Assembly (NCBI GenBank): GCA_000963575.1
Contig: CP011077.1
Coordinates: 4,588,001-4,652,000 of the forward strand
Reading direction: 5' to 3'
DNA from: Klebsiella michiganensis
GTDB taxonomy: Bacteria > Pseudomonadota > Gammaproteobacteria > Enterobacterales > Enterobacteriaceae
DNA length: 64,000 nucleotides
This document shows, piece by piece, positions 17,193 to 25,279 of the stretch. The translations under genes and the position numbers were made by a program. How positions within the stretch are numbered: the stretch's first letter is position 1; the number at the start of each line of letters is the position of its first letter. The notes below the pieces were generated by a model. It saw nothing but the letters and a program-made list of their open reading frames with translations. It searched no databases and was not told where the DNA came from.

Positions 17193-18260
17193 ATGTTTCT
17201 AAAGATCTTACGTTCGGTGGTCATTGGGCTGATTGTTGCGGGGCTGCTGCTGCTCGCGATGCCATCGTTACGCAAAGCCGTTGGTCCACTCGTACCTGCG
17301 CAATACGACAGTACAGACGAAACGCCGATGAGCTTTAATCCGGCGGTGCGCCGTGCTGCTCCGGCGGTGGTGAACGTGTACAACCGCAGCGTCGGCAATA
17401 ACGGCCAAAACCAGCTGCAAATTAAGACGCTCGGTTCCGGCGTTATTATGGATGGACGTGGCTACATCATCACCAACAAGCACGTTATCAACGATGCAGA
17501 GCAGATCATCGTCGCGCTCCAGGATGGGCGAGTATTTGAAGCACTGCTTATTGGCTCCGACAGCCTGACCGACCTCGCGGTGCTGAAAATCAACGCCACC
17601 AATCTGCCAATCATTCCTATTAACGGCAAACGCCAGCCGCATATTGGCGATGTTGTTATGGCCATCGGGAACCCTTACAACCTTGGGCAAACGGTGACCC
17701 AGGGCATTATCAGTGCCACAGGACGCATCGGCCTGAGCCCGTCCGGGCGGCAGTCGTTCCTGCAAACTGATGCCTCGATTAACCGCGGCAACTCTGGCGG
17801 GGCGCTGGTGAACTCGCTCGGGGAACTGATGGGCATCAACACCCTGTCATTTGACAAGAGCAATGACGGGGAAACGCCAGAAGGGATTGGTTTTGCGATA
17901 CCTACCCAGTTGGCGACCAAGATAATGGACAAGCTTATCCGCGACGGTCGGGTTATTCGCGGCTACATCGGCATTGGTGGCAGAGAAATCACCCCACTTC
18001 ATGGGCCGTCCACCGGCATCGATCAGCTACAAGGCATTATCGTTAATGCCGTCTCACCGGACGGTCCGGCGGCGCAGGCCGGTATTCAGGTTAACGACGT
18101 GATCATCTCGGTGAACCACAAACCGGCCATTTCGGCGCTGGAAACCATGGACCAGGTGGCGGAAATTCGTCCGGGCTCAGTGATTCCGGTTGAAGTCATG
18201 CGTGAAGACAAGAAGCTCACGCTGCAGGTCACCGTTCAGGAATATCCCGCCGGAAGCTAA
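17193..18260 (+). CDS. degS: Regulatory site-1 protease DegS
   Basis: Inner-membrane-anchored sensor protease that cleaves RseA when its PDZ domain binds the C-termini of misfolded porins, starting sigma-E induction. 355 residues: one membrane anchor (about 5-24), protease domain with His97, Asp127 and Ser201 (GNSGGALVNS), and a single PDZ domain (about 255-345). The one anchor and one PDZ distinguish it from degQ just upstream, of which it is a paralogue. Confidence 0.98.
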   Translation: MFLKILRSVVIGLIVAGLLLLAMPSLRKAVGPLVPAQYDSTDETPMSFNPAVRRAAPAVVNVYNRSVGNNGQNQLQIKTLGSGVIMDGRGYIITNKHVINDAEQIIVALQDGRVFEALLIGSDSLTDLAVLKINATNLPIIPINGKRQPHIGDVVMAIGNPYNLGQTVTQGIISATGRIGLSPSGRQSFLQTDASINRGNSGGALVNSLGELMGINTLSFDKSNDGETPEGIGFAIPTQLATKIMDKLIRDGRVIRGYIGIGGREITPLHGPSTGIDQLQGIIVNAVSPDGPAAQAGIQVNDVIISVNHKPAISALETMDQVAEIRPGSVIPVEVMREDKKLTLQVTVQEYPAGS

Positions 18261-18271
18261 ACGGCGGACAT

Positions 18272-18304
18272 AAAAAAACCGGAACCTTAGTTCCGGTTTT
18301 TTTT
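18272..18304. terminator. Bidirectional terminator between degS and mdh
   Basis: ACCGGAA pairs with TTCCGGT around CCTTAG, with seven A's to the left and eight T's to the right. It ends degS on the plus strand and mdh on the minus strand. Confidence 0.93.
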
Positions 18305-18317
18305 ATCCAGCCGTCGA

Positions 18318-19253
18318 TTACTTAACGAATTCTTCGCCCAGCTGAATATCTTTCTTCAGGGTATCCAGCATGCCTTCCATCGCGTTTTTCTCAAACGCGC
18401 TGAGGGTGCCGATAGCCTTGCGCTCAACGATACCGTTTTTACCCAGCAGCAGTGGCTGAGAGAAGAAACGTGCGTGCTCGCCGTCGCCTTCAACGTAAGC
18501 GCATTCAACAACATTGCTTTCGCCCTGCAGAGCGCGAACCAGAGACAGACCGAAACGAGCCGCAGCCTGGCCCATAGACAGCGTTGCGGACCCGCCGCCG
18601 GCTTTCGCTTCAACCACTTCAGTACCCGCGTTCTGGATACGTTTGGTCAGGTCAGCCACTTCCTGTTCGGTGAAGCTCACGCCAGGGATCTGAGACAGCA
18701 GCGGCAGAATGGTCACGCCAGAGTGGCCGCCAATAACCGGTACTTCGATATCCGTTGGCTGCTTGCCTTTCAGCTCGGCAACAAAGGTGTTGGAGCGGAT
18801 GATATCCAGCGTTGTAACGCCGAACAGTTTGTTCTTATCGTAAACACCCGCTTTTTTCAGCACTTCTGCTGCAATCGCCACGGTGGTGTTAACCGGGTTG
18901 GTAATAATACCGATGCAGGCTTTAGGGGCAGTTTTCGCCACTTGCTCGATCAGGTTCTTCACGATGCCCGCGTTCACGTTGAACAGGTCGGAGCGATCCA
19001 TACCTGGTTTACGCGCTACGCCCGCGGAGATCAGCACCACATCAGCACCCACCAGCGCAGGGGTAGCATCTTCGCCGGAGAAACCTTTAATTTTCACGTC
19101 AGTCGGGATATGACTCAGATCCACCGCAACCCCTGGGGTTACTGGCGCAATGTCATACAGAGAGAGTTCTGAGCCTGAAGGCAGTTGGGTCTTAAGTAGA
19201 AGGGCAAGCGCCTGGCCGATACCGCCAGCTGCGCCGAGGACTGCAACTTTCAT
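18318..19253 (-). CDS. mdh: NAD-dependent malate dehydrogenase
   Basis: Interconverts malate and oxaloacetate in the TCA cycle. 311 residues from the ATG at 19253 (MKVAVLGAAGGIGQALALLLK); the frame is open 55 codons further upstream without similarity. NAD-binding GAAGGIGQ at 7-14, substrate arginines in SAGVARKPGMDR, and the catalytic-His segment VIGGHSGVTILP are present. It is transcribed divergently from argR; a strong ArcA-like box lies upstream, fitting ArcA repression of mdh known in E. coli. Confidence 0.98.
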   Translation of the reverse strand: MKVAVLGAAGGIGQALALLLKTQLPSGSELSLYDIAPVTPGVAVDLSHIPTDVKIKGFSGEDATPALVGADVVLISAGVARKPGMDRSDLFNVNAGIVKNLIEQVAKTAPKACIGIITNPVNTTVAIAAEVLKKAGVYDKNKLFGVTTLDIIRSNTFVAELKGKQPTDIEVPVIGGHSGVTILPLLSQIPGVSFTEQEVADLTKRIQNAGTEVVEAKAGGGSATLSMGQAAARFGLSLVRALQGESNVVECAYVEGDGEHARFFSQPLLLGKNGIVERKAIGTLSAFEKNAMEGMLDTLKKDIQLGEEFVK

Positions 19254-19499
19254 CCTAAACTCCTTATTATGGTTAGCAAAATCGTGCCGTAACTCCATGC
19301 GGTGGCGACCATAATCCAGAGAGGAGGTAATTACAATCTTCCCGCCGCCAGATTGCGATATAAAACAATCATCGACTGCGTTGCTGCTGCATTTACTCGC
19401 CGGGAGGAACGACGCCATAGCGCCCGGTCACGACCTGATGTGGTTACATCAACGGCGGTTACATTACCCCTCCGCGCACACCAAAACAACATCATTTTG

Positions 19500-19515
19500 A
19501 TAACATTTAATTTAC
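19500..19515 (-). promoter_or_regulatory. ArcA-P box upstream of mdh
   Basis: Minus-strand GTAAATTAAATGTTAT agrees at 14 of 16 positions with the published ArcA consensus GTTAATTAAATGTTAA. Position and known biology fit anaerobic repression of mdh. Confidence 0.6.
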
Positions 19516-19678
19516 TTTGAAGCTTATTTGCGAGTCGTGACACAGGCATGTTCGCCGATAACGAAATTTGATAAAATCGCCCGCTTTCATAACATTATTT
19601 CAGGCTGTTCTCCGCCGGATGATTCTTCCACCGTATTCAGGCCGCCGTATTATCAGGCATCTGAAGGAAGATGAACGA

Positions 19679-19716
19679 TTTGCATAAAAATTCATTTAAA
19701 TGCATAATAATGTTAT
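19679..19716 (+). promoter_or_regulatory. Tandem ARG boxes controlling argR
   Basis: Two ArgR operator half-palindromes lie head to tail: TGCATAAAAATTCA at 19681-19694 and TGCATAATAATGTTA at 19701-19715. The arrangement is that of the autoregulated E. coli argR promoter. They end about 26 bp before the argR ATG. Confidence 0.8.
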
Positions 19717-19741
19717 CTCTTTTACCCAGGATAGGTTATTT

Positions 19742-20212
19742 ATGCGTAACTCCTCAAAACAAGAAGAATTAGTAAAGGCTTTCAAAGCATTACTTAAAGA
19801 AGAGAAATTCAGCTCACAGGGCGAGATAGTTCAGGCGTTACAAAACGACGGCTTCGAAAACATCAACCAATCCAAAGTTTCCCGCATGCTGACTAAGTTT
19901 GGCGCCGTAAGAACGCGCAATGCAAAAATGGAAATGGTTTATTGCCTTCCTGCCGAACTGGGCGTCCCGACAACCTCCAGCCCGCTAAAAAACCTGGTTC
20001 TGGATATCGACTATAACGATGCGGTCGTGGTTATCCACACCAGCCCTGGCGCCGCGCAGCTCATTGCTCGCCTGCTGGATTCACTGGGGAAAGCGGAAGG
20101 TATTCTTGGCACCATTGCCGGGGACGACACCATTTTCACCACTCCGGCAAACAACTTCACGGTGAAAGAGCTGTACGAAGCCATTCTGGTGCTGTTCGAA
20201 CAAGAACTGTAA
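19742..20212 (+). CDS. argR: Arginine repressor ArgR
   Basis: 156 residues from the ATG at 19742; the frame is open 14 codons upstream, but similarity begins MRNSSKQEELVKAFK. The N-terminal winged helix includes NINQSKVSRMLTKFG. The C-terminal hexamerisation and arginine-binding domain includes GDDTIF with Asp128 and Asp129, the arginine contacts. Represses arginine biosynthesis, and as a hexamer assists XerCD recombination at cer. Tandem operators upstream indicate autoregulation. Confidence 0.98.
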   Translation: MRNSSKQEELVKAFKALLKEEKFSSQGEIVQALQNDGFENINQSKVSRMLTKFGAVRTRNAKMEMVYCLPAELGVPTTSSPLKNLVLDIDYNDAVVVIHTSPGAAQLIARLLDSLGKAEGILGTIAGDDTIFTTPANNFTVKELYEAILVLFEQEL

Positions 20213-20579
20213 TTTCCTCCTCCTGGCAGCCCGCCGTCATTACACGGCGGGCCTCGCATTCGGTAATCTTCCGTAAACAAACCTCTATCCAGCGTATGGA
20301 ATTGCTTCAATACCATTCCACAGGGCATTGTGCTGCACACTACCGCACAAATAGTTAAATTCACCCATATATATGATTTTACTTATATTTAACAAAAAAG
20401 CCGTGATAAAAACGTCTTTTTAATAACCTATGGGAATAAAAAATCATTTCGTTAACTTAAAGTTGCATAGGCAACAATTAGCAGGGTATTAATTTTTCCC
20501 GTAACTAGTGTATACTTAATTTCGTGATGAGGGTCACAGAACGATGACCCAACCAAAAGAATACGACGAGGAAAAAACC
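20213..20579 (+). promoter_or_regulatory. argR-yhcN intergenic region
   Basis: 367 bp. A perfect 9-bp stem, GCCCGCCGT/ACGGCGGGC at 20229-20252, lies 16 nt after argR and is probably its 3'-end hairpin, though no T-tract follows. The rest is AT-rich, with TATACT at about 20513-20518 as a likely -10 for yhcN. GACGAGG before the ATG serves as ribosome-binding site. Confidence 0.5.
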
Positions 20580-20843
20580 ATGAACATGAAAGCCACTTTA
20601 GTTACCGCCAGCCTGCTCTCCGCTCTGTCATTCGGCGTTTTCGCCGCTGACTCTATCGACGCTCAGCAAGCGCAGAATCGCCAGTCACTGGGTACCGTAT
20701 CCGTCGATGACATCGGCAGTTCTCCGATGGATATGCACGAAATGCTGAACCAGAAAGCTGAGCAAAATGGTGCTTCCGCTTACCGCGTGATCGAAGCCCG
20801 CACTGGTGGACACTGGCATGCAACGGCAGAACTGTACAAATAA
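20580..20843 (+). CDS. yhcN: YhcN-type periplasmic stress peptide (DUF1471), copy 1
   Basis: 87 residues from the ATG at 20580: a signal peptide ending ...FAA, then a small BhsA/McbA/YhcN-fold domain ending RTGGHWHATAELYK. E. coli YhcN (87 residues) responds to cytoplasmic acid and peroxide. The start is set by GACGAGG 8 nt upstream and by the signal peptide; an in-frame ATG 12 codons earlier precedes that ribosome site. A paralogue follows 124 bp downstream. Confidence 0.93.
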   Translation: MNMKATLVTASLLSALSFGVFAADSIDAQQAQNRQSLGTVSVDDIGSSPMDMHEMLNQKAEQNGASAYRVIEARTGGHWHATAELYK

Positions 20844-20967
20844 TCGTTCTTAGCCATAAGCCAGTTGAATTGATGTCGTTAGAAACGTTATGCCTCGGCG
20901 GCCCTAAGTAGAATAAATGCTAGTAAGCCCTTCCGGCCGCCACGTTAAACCTTCAGGAGTAAAGACT

Positions 20968-21234
20968 ATGAAAACCAAATTAACTATCGCCGCACTGAGC
21001 CTGCTGTCCGTTATCTCTTTAGGCGCTAACGCAGCCGCACACCAGATCAACAGCGAACAAGCTCAAGGCCTGCAATCCATGGGTTCCATTTCTGTAAGCC
21101 AGGTCGGCAGCGCCCCAATGGATATGCGTCAGGAATTGTCCCAGAAAGCCACTGAACAAGGTGCCTCTGCTTACCGTATTACCGAAGCTCGTTCCGGTGA
21201 TACCTGGCATGCAACAGCAGAGCTGTACAAATAA
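20968..21234 (+). CDS. YhcN-type periplasmic stress peptide (DUF1471), copy 2
   Basis: 88 residues from the ATG at 20968, with CAGGAG upstream. A signal peptide (about 1-22, ending NAAA) precedes a DUF1471 domain sharing with copy 1 the segments SPMDM/APMDM, GASAYR and WHATAELYK. It is closer than copy 1 to E. coli YhcN at its C-terminus (ITEARSGDTWHATAELYK), so which of the two is the strict orthologue is unclear. A strong terminator follows. Confidence 0.92.
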   Translation: MKTKLTIAALSLLSVISLGANAAAHQINSEQAQGLQSMGSISVSQVGSAPMDMRQELSQKATEQGASAYRITEARSGDTWHATAELYK

Positions 21235-21262
21235 ACCCTCGTCGTACTTGTCCTACGACTTT

Positions 21263-21287
21263 GCCCCCGTTCGCCGGGGGCTTTTTT
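21263..21287 (+). terminator. Terminator after the yhcN pair
   Basis: GCCCCCG pairs with CGGGGGC around TTCGC, followed by six T's. It lies 28 bp after the copy 2 stop. Confidence 0.93.
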
Positions 21288-21305
21288 ATGCCTACGAATT
21301 ACGCG

Positions 21306-21578
21306 CTAGCCGTGAATGTTAAAACGGAGCTGGCCTTCCAGTTCTTCTTCTGCCTCGTCAAAGAGCAGAATGAGCGCCCCGAATCTACGCCGCTTACTCT
21401 CAGGTAAGTGAGCAAACTCGATCTCCACGGGCAGCGGCAGCATTGACGCCGTGACCACGTCCCACAGGCTATCCAGATCGTGAACCTGCTCTTTACGTAG
21501 CGAGAGTTGCTCCGCAAACTGGCGATAGAAAGCCAGGTTGTCGTCGATGTGGTTAAAATCAAAAGTAAATTTTTTCAT
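21306..21578 (-). CDS. yhcO: Barstar-family protein YhcO
   Basis: 90 residues from the ATG at 21578 (MKKFTFDFNHIDDNLAFYRQFAEQL), the E. coli length; the longer frame adds nine unrelated residues. It has the barstar-like DLDSLWDVV and an acidic C-terminal helix LLFDEAEEELEG, typical of ribonuclease-inhibitor folds. No barnase-like partner is visible nearby, so an RNase inhibitor role is only a family-level guess. Confidence 0.9.
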   Translation of the reverse strand: MKKFTFDFNHIDDNLAFYRQFAEQLSLRKEQVHDLDSLWDVVTASMLPLPVEIEFAHLPESKRRRFGALILLFDEAEEELEGQLRFNIHG

Positions 21579-21613
21579 CGCTGCCGTCCTGACTCTTTTA
21601 AGCAAGCGCTGAG

Positions 21614-23068
21614 CTAAAGCCCGCCGATATGTAGCGTTTTCACTTCCAGGAACTCATCCAGCCCCAGCACGGAGCCTTCACGTCCTAAGCCCGACTCTTT
21701 CACACCGCCGAAGGGCCCCAACTCCGTAGAGACAGCGCATTCATTGATCCCGACCATGCCGCTTTCCAGAGCCTGCGAGACGCGGAAAACGCGCTGCAAA
21801 TTCTGGGTATAGAAATAGGCCGCCAGCCCAAATGGCGTATTGTTGGCTCTTTCGATGACCTCTTCTTCCGTTTCAAAGCGGAAGCAGGCCGCAAGAGGGC
21901 CAAACGTCTCTTCCCTGGCAAGCTTCATATCGTCGCTCGCATCAATGATGACGGTTGGCTGCCAGAAATTCCCCCCCAGCTCATGGGGCTTGCCGCCGAC
22001 AAGGGCTTTCCCGCCTTTTGCCAGCGCGTCATCAACATGCTCTCGCACTTTATCGACCGCAGATTGCTCAATCAGAGGTCCGACGATAACGCCCTCTTCC
22101 AGGCCATTGCCCACCTTCAGTTTCCTGACCTCTTCAGCGAGTTTATTCACAAAACTGTCGTACACATTTTGCTGAATAAAGAATCGATTAACGCTGACGC
22201 ACACCTGGCCCGCATTACGGAATTTGTTAGCAATGGCGCCTTTTACCGCCGCGTCGATATCCGCGTCATCAAACACGATATAGGGCGCATTGCCGCCCAG
22301 TTCCATCGACACTTTTTTCATCGTTTCGGCGGCGTTACGCATTAGCGTTTTACCGACCGCCGTTGAACCAGTGAATGAGATTTTGCGCACCTGATGACTT
22401 GCCATGATGGCATCGCTGATTTCCTGCGTTGTCCCGGCAACGGCGTTAAGTACGCCGTCCGGCACGCCAGCCTGTGTCGCCAGTTCCAGCAGAGCAAAAG
22501 CGGAAAGCGGTGTGTTATTCGCAGGTTTGATCACCCCGGTACACCCCGCCGCCAGAGCAGGCCCAAGCTTGCGGGTCAGCATCGCCATGGGGAAATTCCA
22601 CGGCGTGATCGCCGCAACCACCCCCACAGGTTCGCGCGTGGCCAGAATACGAGAACCGGGCTTAGCCGGAGGAATTATCTCCCCGTTGGCGCGTTTGGCC
22701 TGTTCAGCGAACCACTGAATGAAGCTCGCGGCATAATCCACCTCGCCCTCAGCCTCTTTGAGCGGCTTCCCCTGCTCAAGGGTCATTAACCGGGCGAGCC
22801 AGCTTTTGTTCGCCAGCATCAGTTCAAACCAGCGGTAGAGAATTTCAGACCGCTGTTTAGCGGTTTTCGCCCGCCAGGCGGGGAAAGCTTTGCTGGCGGC
22901 ATCAATCGCGGCTTCGGTTTCTCGTTTGCCTGCCCGGGCCACTTTAGCCACTATTTCCCCCGTCGCAGGATTCAGTACATCAAAAGTGTCTTCAAGCGAA
23001 TGCCACTTGCCTGCAACCAGATAACCGGTTTTAAAGAGTTCACTTTGCTGGAGTGTCTGATTCGTCAT
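21614..23068 (-). CDS. NAD(P)-dependent aldehyde dehydrogenase, succinate-semialdehyde type
   Basis: 484 residues of the ALDH superfamily, closest by eye to GabD-type succinate-semialdehyde dehydrogenases. Cofactor segment TPWNFPMAMLTRKLGPALAAGC with Asn158, catalytic Glu256 in MELGGN, nucleophile Cys290 in NAGQVC, and C-terminal PFGGVKESGLGREG. The substrate is not certain; general semialdehyde or aromatic-aldehyde oxidation is possible. E. coli has no gene at this position. It lies downstream of aaeXAB on the same strand, but a terminator (23123-23146) and a structured repeat intervene, so it probably has its own promoter. No transfer signature is obvious in base composition. Confidence 0.88.
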   Translation of the reverse strand: MTNQTLQQSELFKTGYLVAGKWHSLEDTFDVLNPATGEIVAKVARAGKRETEAAIDAASKAFPAWRAKTAKQRSEILYRWFELMLANKSWLARLMTLEQGKPLKEAEGEVDYAASFIQWFAEQAKRANGEIIPPAKPGSRILATREPVGVVAAITPWNFPMAMLTRKLGPALAAGCTGVIKPANNTPLSAFALLELATQAGVPDGVLNAVAGTTQEISDAIMASHQVRKISFTGSTAVGKTLMRNAAETMKKVSMELGGNAPYIVFDDADIDAAVKGAIANKFRNAGQVCVSVNRFFIQQNVYDSFVNKLAEEVRKLKVGNGLEEGVIVGPLIEQSAVDKVREHVDDALAKGGKALVGGKPHELGGNFWQPTVIIDASDDMKLAREETFGPLAACFRFETEEEVIERANNTPFGLAAYFYTQNLQRVFRVSQALESGMVGINECAVSTELGPFGGVKESGLGREGSVLGLDEFLEVKTLHIGGL

Positions 23069-23122
23069 AATTGCTCCCGTTCCTAAGTGTTCATCCCATT
23101 GACCGCAGTTAAGTATAGATAG

Positions 23123-23146
23123 AAAAAAGCCGACGCAGGCGTCGGC
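23123..23146 (-). terminator. Terminator of the aaeXAB operon
   Basis: GCCGACGC (23129-23136) pairs with GCGTCGGC (23139-23146); on the minus strand six T's follow (23128-23123). It lies just beyond repeat copy 1, about 160 nt after the aaeB stop. Confidence 0.88.
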
Positions 23147-23151
23147 TCAAT

Positions 23152-23286
23152 GTTGCTGGCAATAAAGGGAAAAAGCGTGGTTTTTCCCTCTCTGTGGTTA
23201 TCAGCCGAAAATCAACGCATTGATTTTCCTTTTTGTTTAAACGTGCCATCCGATATTTCTTCTATCACCAGAGGCTTGTTAGTCGG
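23152..23286 (-). repeat. Interspersed structured repeat, copy 1 (downstream of aaeB)
   Basis: About 135 bp closely matching 32962-33094. Blocks shared almost exactly are the GGGAAAAA...TTTTTCCCTCT hairpin, TGTGGTTATCAGCCGAAAA, ATTGATTTTCCT, TATTTCTT.TATCA and AGAGG.TTG. Two stems are visible: AGGGAAAAA/TTTTTCCCT (9 bp, loop GCGTGG) and GAAAATCAA/TTGATTTTC (9 bp, loop CGCA). The copy begins 22 nt after the aaeB stop in the direction of transcription and ends 5 bp before the terminator. It does not resemble the ERIC consensus or REP elements as I know them. Confidence 0.85.
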
Positions 23287-23307
23287 CTCTTCAGGCTAGG
23301 GCTGGGC

Positions 23308-25269
23308 TCAGGCACTGATCAGCGTGTGCCGGTAGCGGTGTAAAATATCCGCCAGCCGTTTCACCGGCTCGGTTACCTGCAGCGGCGCTTCCCACAGGCG
23401 AAGCTTCTCCTGATAAATTTCGAGCTCACCTAAAAGTCTTTCGTAATAGCGTTCTCTCTTATCATCGCTGCTGGCAGAAATGACCTTATCCGCCGTTTTG
23501 CGCAACTGCCGGTGGAAGGCAGAGAGATCGTCATTCACCGGGATAGGCGCATCGCGCAGGCGTTGATGCGCGATGATTAACGTCAGTGCCAGCCGATAGC
23601 GGTCGATATCGCCAGGGAACATGTTCAGCAGTAAAAACAGCTGCTGATAAAGCGCCGGAAGGTGGTTCTCTTTACGCCGGGCATTATTGGTTGTCAGCGC
23701 CGATACCGCAGCGGACACAAATTGATTCAGCAGCGTGCGGCCCGTGCGCTCTTTCGAGTTATCGCGGATCAGCAAGATCACCATCATGGCAAGGAAACAA
23801 CCGACGATCTGCCCCAGCGCGCTGTCCAGGAAGCTGCTGAAATGGAACGTCATCGGGTTATCCAGCACGATAATATTTATCGTCCCGGCCAGCGCCCCCA
23901 TAGAGCCCAGCCGCCGCTTCTGTACCTCGATGCCCATAAAGAAGCCCAGCAAGGCAAGGCTGATACACAGCAGCAGCATACTCTGCTGCGTTGACGGCAG
24001 CACCACAAGGAAGTAGAACGCGCCGAGCGGAAGCGCCACCAGCATGCCATAAAGGAAGTCGAGCGAAACCATGCGCGGATTAGGCAGGCGCATCGCCAGC
24101 GCTGTGACCACCGCAATCATCACCATCGCTCCACTGCCGGATGTCCAGCCGGTCCACAGCCAGAACAGGCTTCCAAGCACGCAGGAAATCGTCGTGCGCC
24201 AGAAGTTAATCATCGCGTGGTGGCCTTCGGCGGATTCCACCTTCACCACCGCCTCGCCGTTCAGCACTTCTTCTTCAATCGCACTCACACGGCAGTTACT
24301 GATAAACCCGCGCTTCAACAGCAGAAAACGGGTTGAGGCGGAAATCCAGGAACCAATGGTGATCGGCGTGGCCTTTTCGCCCATCACAGAAATCGCCCGG
24401 CGTAACACTTTCATGCGCTTATAAACGTCGTCGGCGGTTTCCACTTCGGCGGCAAAAAGCTGACGGAATTCTGGCGTGACATATTCAGGCCGGGTGTTTT
24501 GAATAAGGAAGGTTTCACAGGCCTGCGTGATCAGCGTCAGCGAAAGCGTATTAATCGCTTTCAGGCGGCGGTTGGCCTTCGCCCAGCGGGCAGACTCCAT
24601 ATTCAGGTTGGCGCGCATGCCGTTCAGCGCGGTGACTTTACGCACCAGCCCGCTCCAGGCTTTATCCACCTCTTCTTTATCGCCGTGGGCAATGCAAAGC
24701 TGCATCAGCCGGTATTGATCCACCAGCAGATTATCCAGTTCCCGATCAATTTCCTGCTTGATGGATCGCGGCGAAAACAGCAGGTCAGCAACGATGGCAC
24801 AGACAATCCCGATAACGATTTCGCTACAGCGCTCAACGGCAAACTGCGGCGTGGTCAGCGGAGCCACCTGAATAGTCACCACAATGATAAGCGCAGTGTA
24901 GCCAGCCAGCCCCCAGGCGTAGGAGTTTTCGACGCGAACCAGCGAAGAGATCCAGGTACAGAACCCAGCCCAGATACAGCACACCAACAGCATGACCACC
25001 GGGGCACGAATCAGGGTAATAATGATAACCAGCGCGGCCGCGCAGCCGATAAACGTCCCGATAATACGCAACATCCCGCGGTAGCGGATAGCCCCGGAAT
25101 AGGGTTCTCCACCGGCGGCAAAAGCGGGCCCGGCGGCAACAATCGCGGCGGTTAGCACCGCCCAGCGTGGCGTTTCCAGCTCAAAGTGAAAACCGACAAA
25201 CACCGCCAGCACAATGGCAAAAGCGAGCTTTATCGCAAAGCGGACGTGTAGCCTGGAAATGTTATACAT
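23308..25269 (-). CDS. aaeB: p-Hydroxybenzoic acid efflux pump subunit AaeB
   Basis: Inner-membrane exporter of the FUSC/aromatic acid exporter family. 653 residues (E. coli 655): two membrane blocks of five to six helices each (about 10-165 and 360-500), separated and followed by long cytoplasmic regions, the usual repeat layout. Conserved opening RFAIKLAFAIVLAVFVGFHFELETPRWAVLTAAIVAAGP. With AaeA it exports hydroxylated aromatic carboxylates. 10 bp downstream of aaeA. Confidence 0.96.
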   Translation of the reverse strand: MYNISRLHVRFAIKLAFAIVLAVFVGFHFELETPRWAVLTAAIVAAGPAFAAGGEPYSGAIRYRGMLRIIGTFIGCAAALVIIITLIRAPVVMLLVCCIWAGFCTWISSLVRVENSYAWGLAGYTALIIVVTIQVAPLTTPQFAVERCSEIVIGIVCAIVADLLFSPRSIKQEIDRELDNLLVDQYRLMQLCIAHGDKEEVDKAWSGLVRKVTALNGMRANLNMESARWAKANRRLKAINTLSLTLITQACETFLIQNTRPEYVTPEFRQLFAAEVETADDVYKRMKVLRRAISVMGEKATPITIGSWISASTRFLLLKRGFISNCRVSAIEEEVLNGEAVVKVESAEGHHAMINFWRTTISCVLGSLFWLWTGWTSGSGAMVMIAVVTALAMRLPNPRMVSLDFLYGMLVALPLGAFYFLVVLPSTQQSMLLLCISLALLGFFMGIEVQKRRLGSMGALAGTINIIVLDNPMTFHFSSFLDSALGQIVGCFLAMMVILLIRDNSKERTGRTLLNQFVSAAVSALTTNNARRKENHLPALYQQLFLLLNMFPGDIDRYRLALTLIIAHQRLRDAPIPVNDDLSAFHRQLRKTADKVISASSDDKRERYYERLLGELEIYQEKLRLWEAPLQVTEPVKRLADILHRYRHTLISA

Positions 25270-25279
25270 AGCGGCCTGC

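Larger units (their letters stand above)
19254..19741. promoter_or_regulatory. mdh-argR divergent control region
   Basis: 488 bp without a coding frame of note. It holds an ArcA-like box (19500-19515) on the mdh side and two ARG boxes (19679-19716) on the argR side. TTTGATAAAATC at 19566-19577 resembles an extended -10. The mdh 5' leader would be roughly 200-250 nt if transcription starts near the ArcA box. Confidence 0.5.

Noticed and set aside
21306..21578. Toxin-antitoxin module based on barstar-like YhcO
   Set aside because: No barnase-like or other nuclease gene is adjacent; neighbours are a DUF1471 gene and an aldehyde dehydrogenase.
23152..23286. ERIC or REP element
   Set aside because: The sequence lacks the ERIC core and the REP palindrome; length near 130 bp is the only similarity to ERIC.
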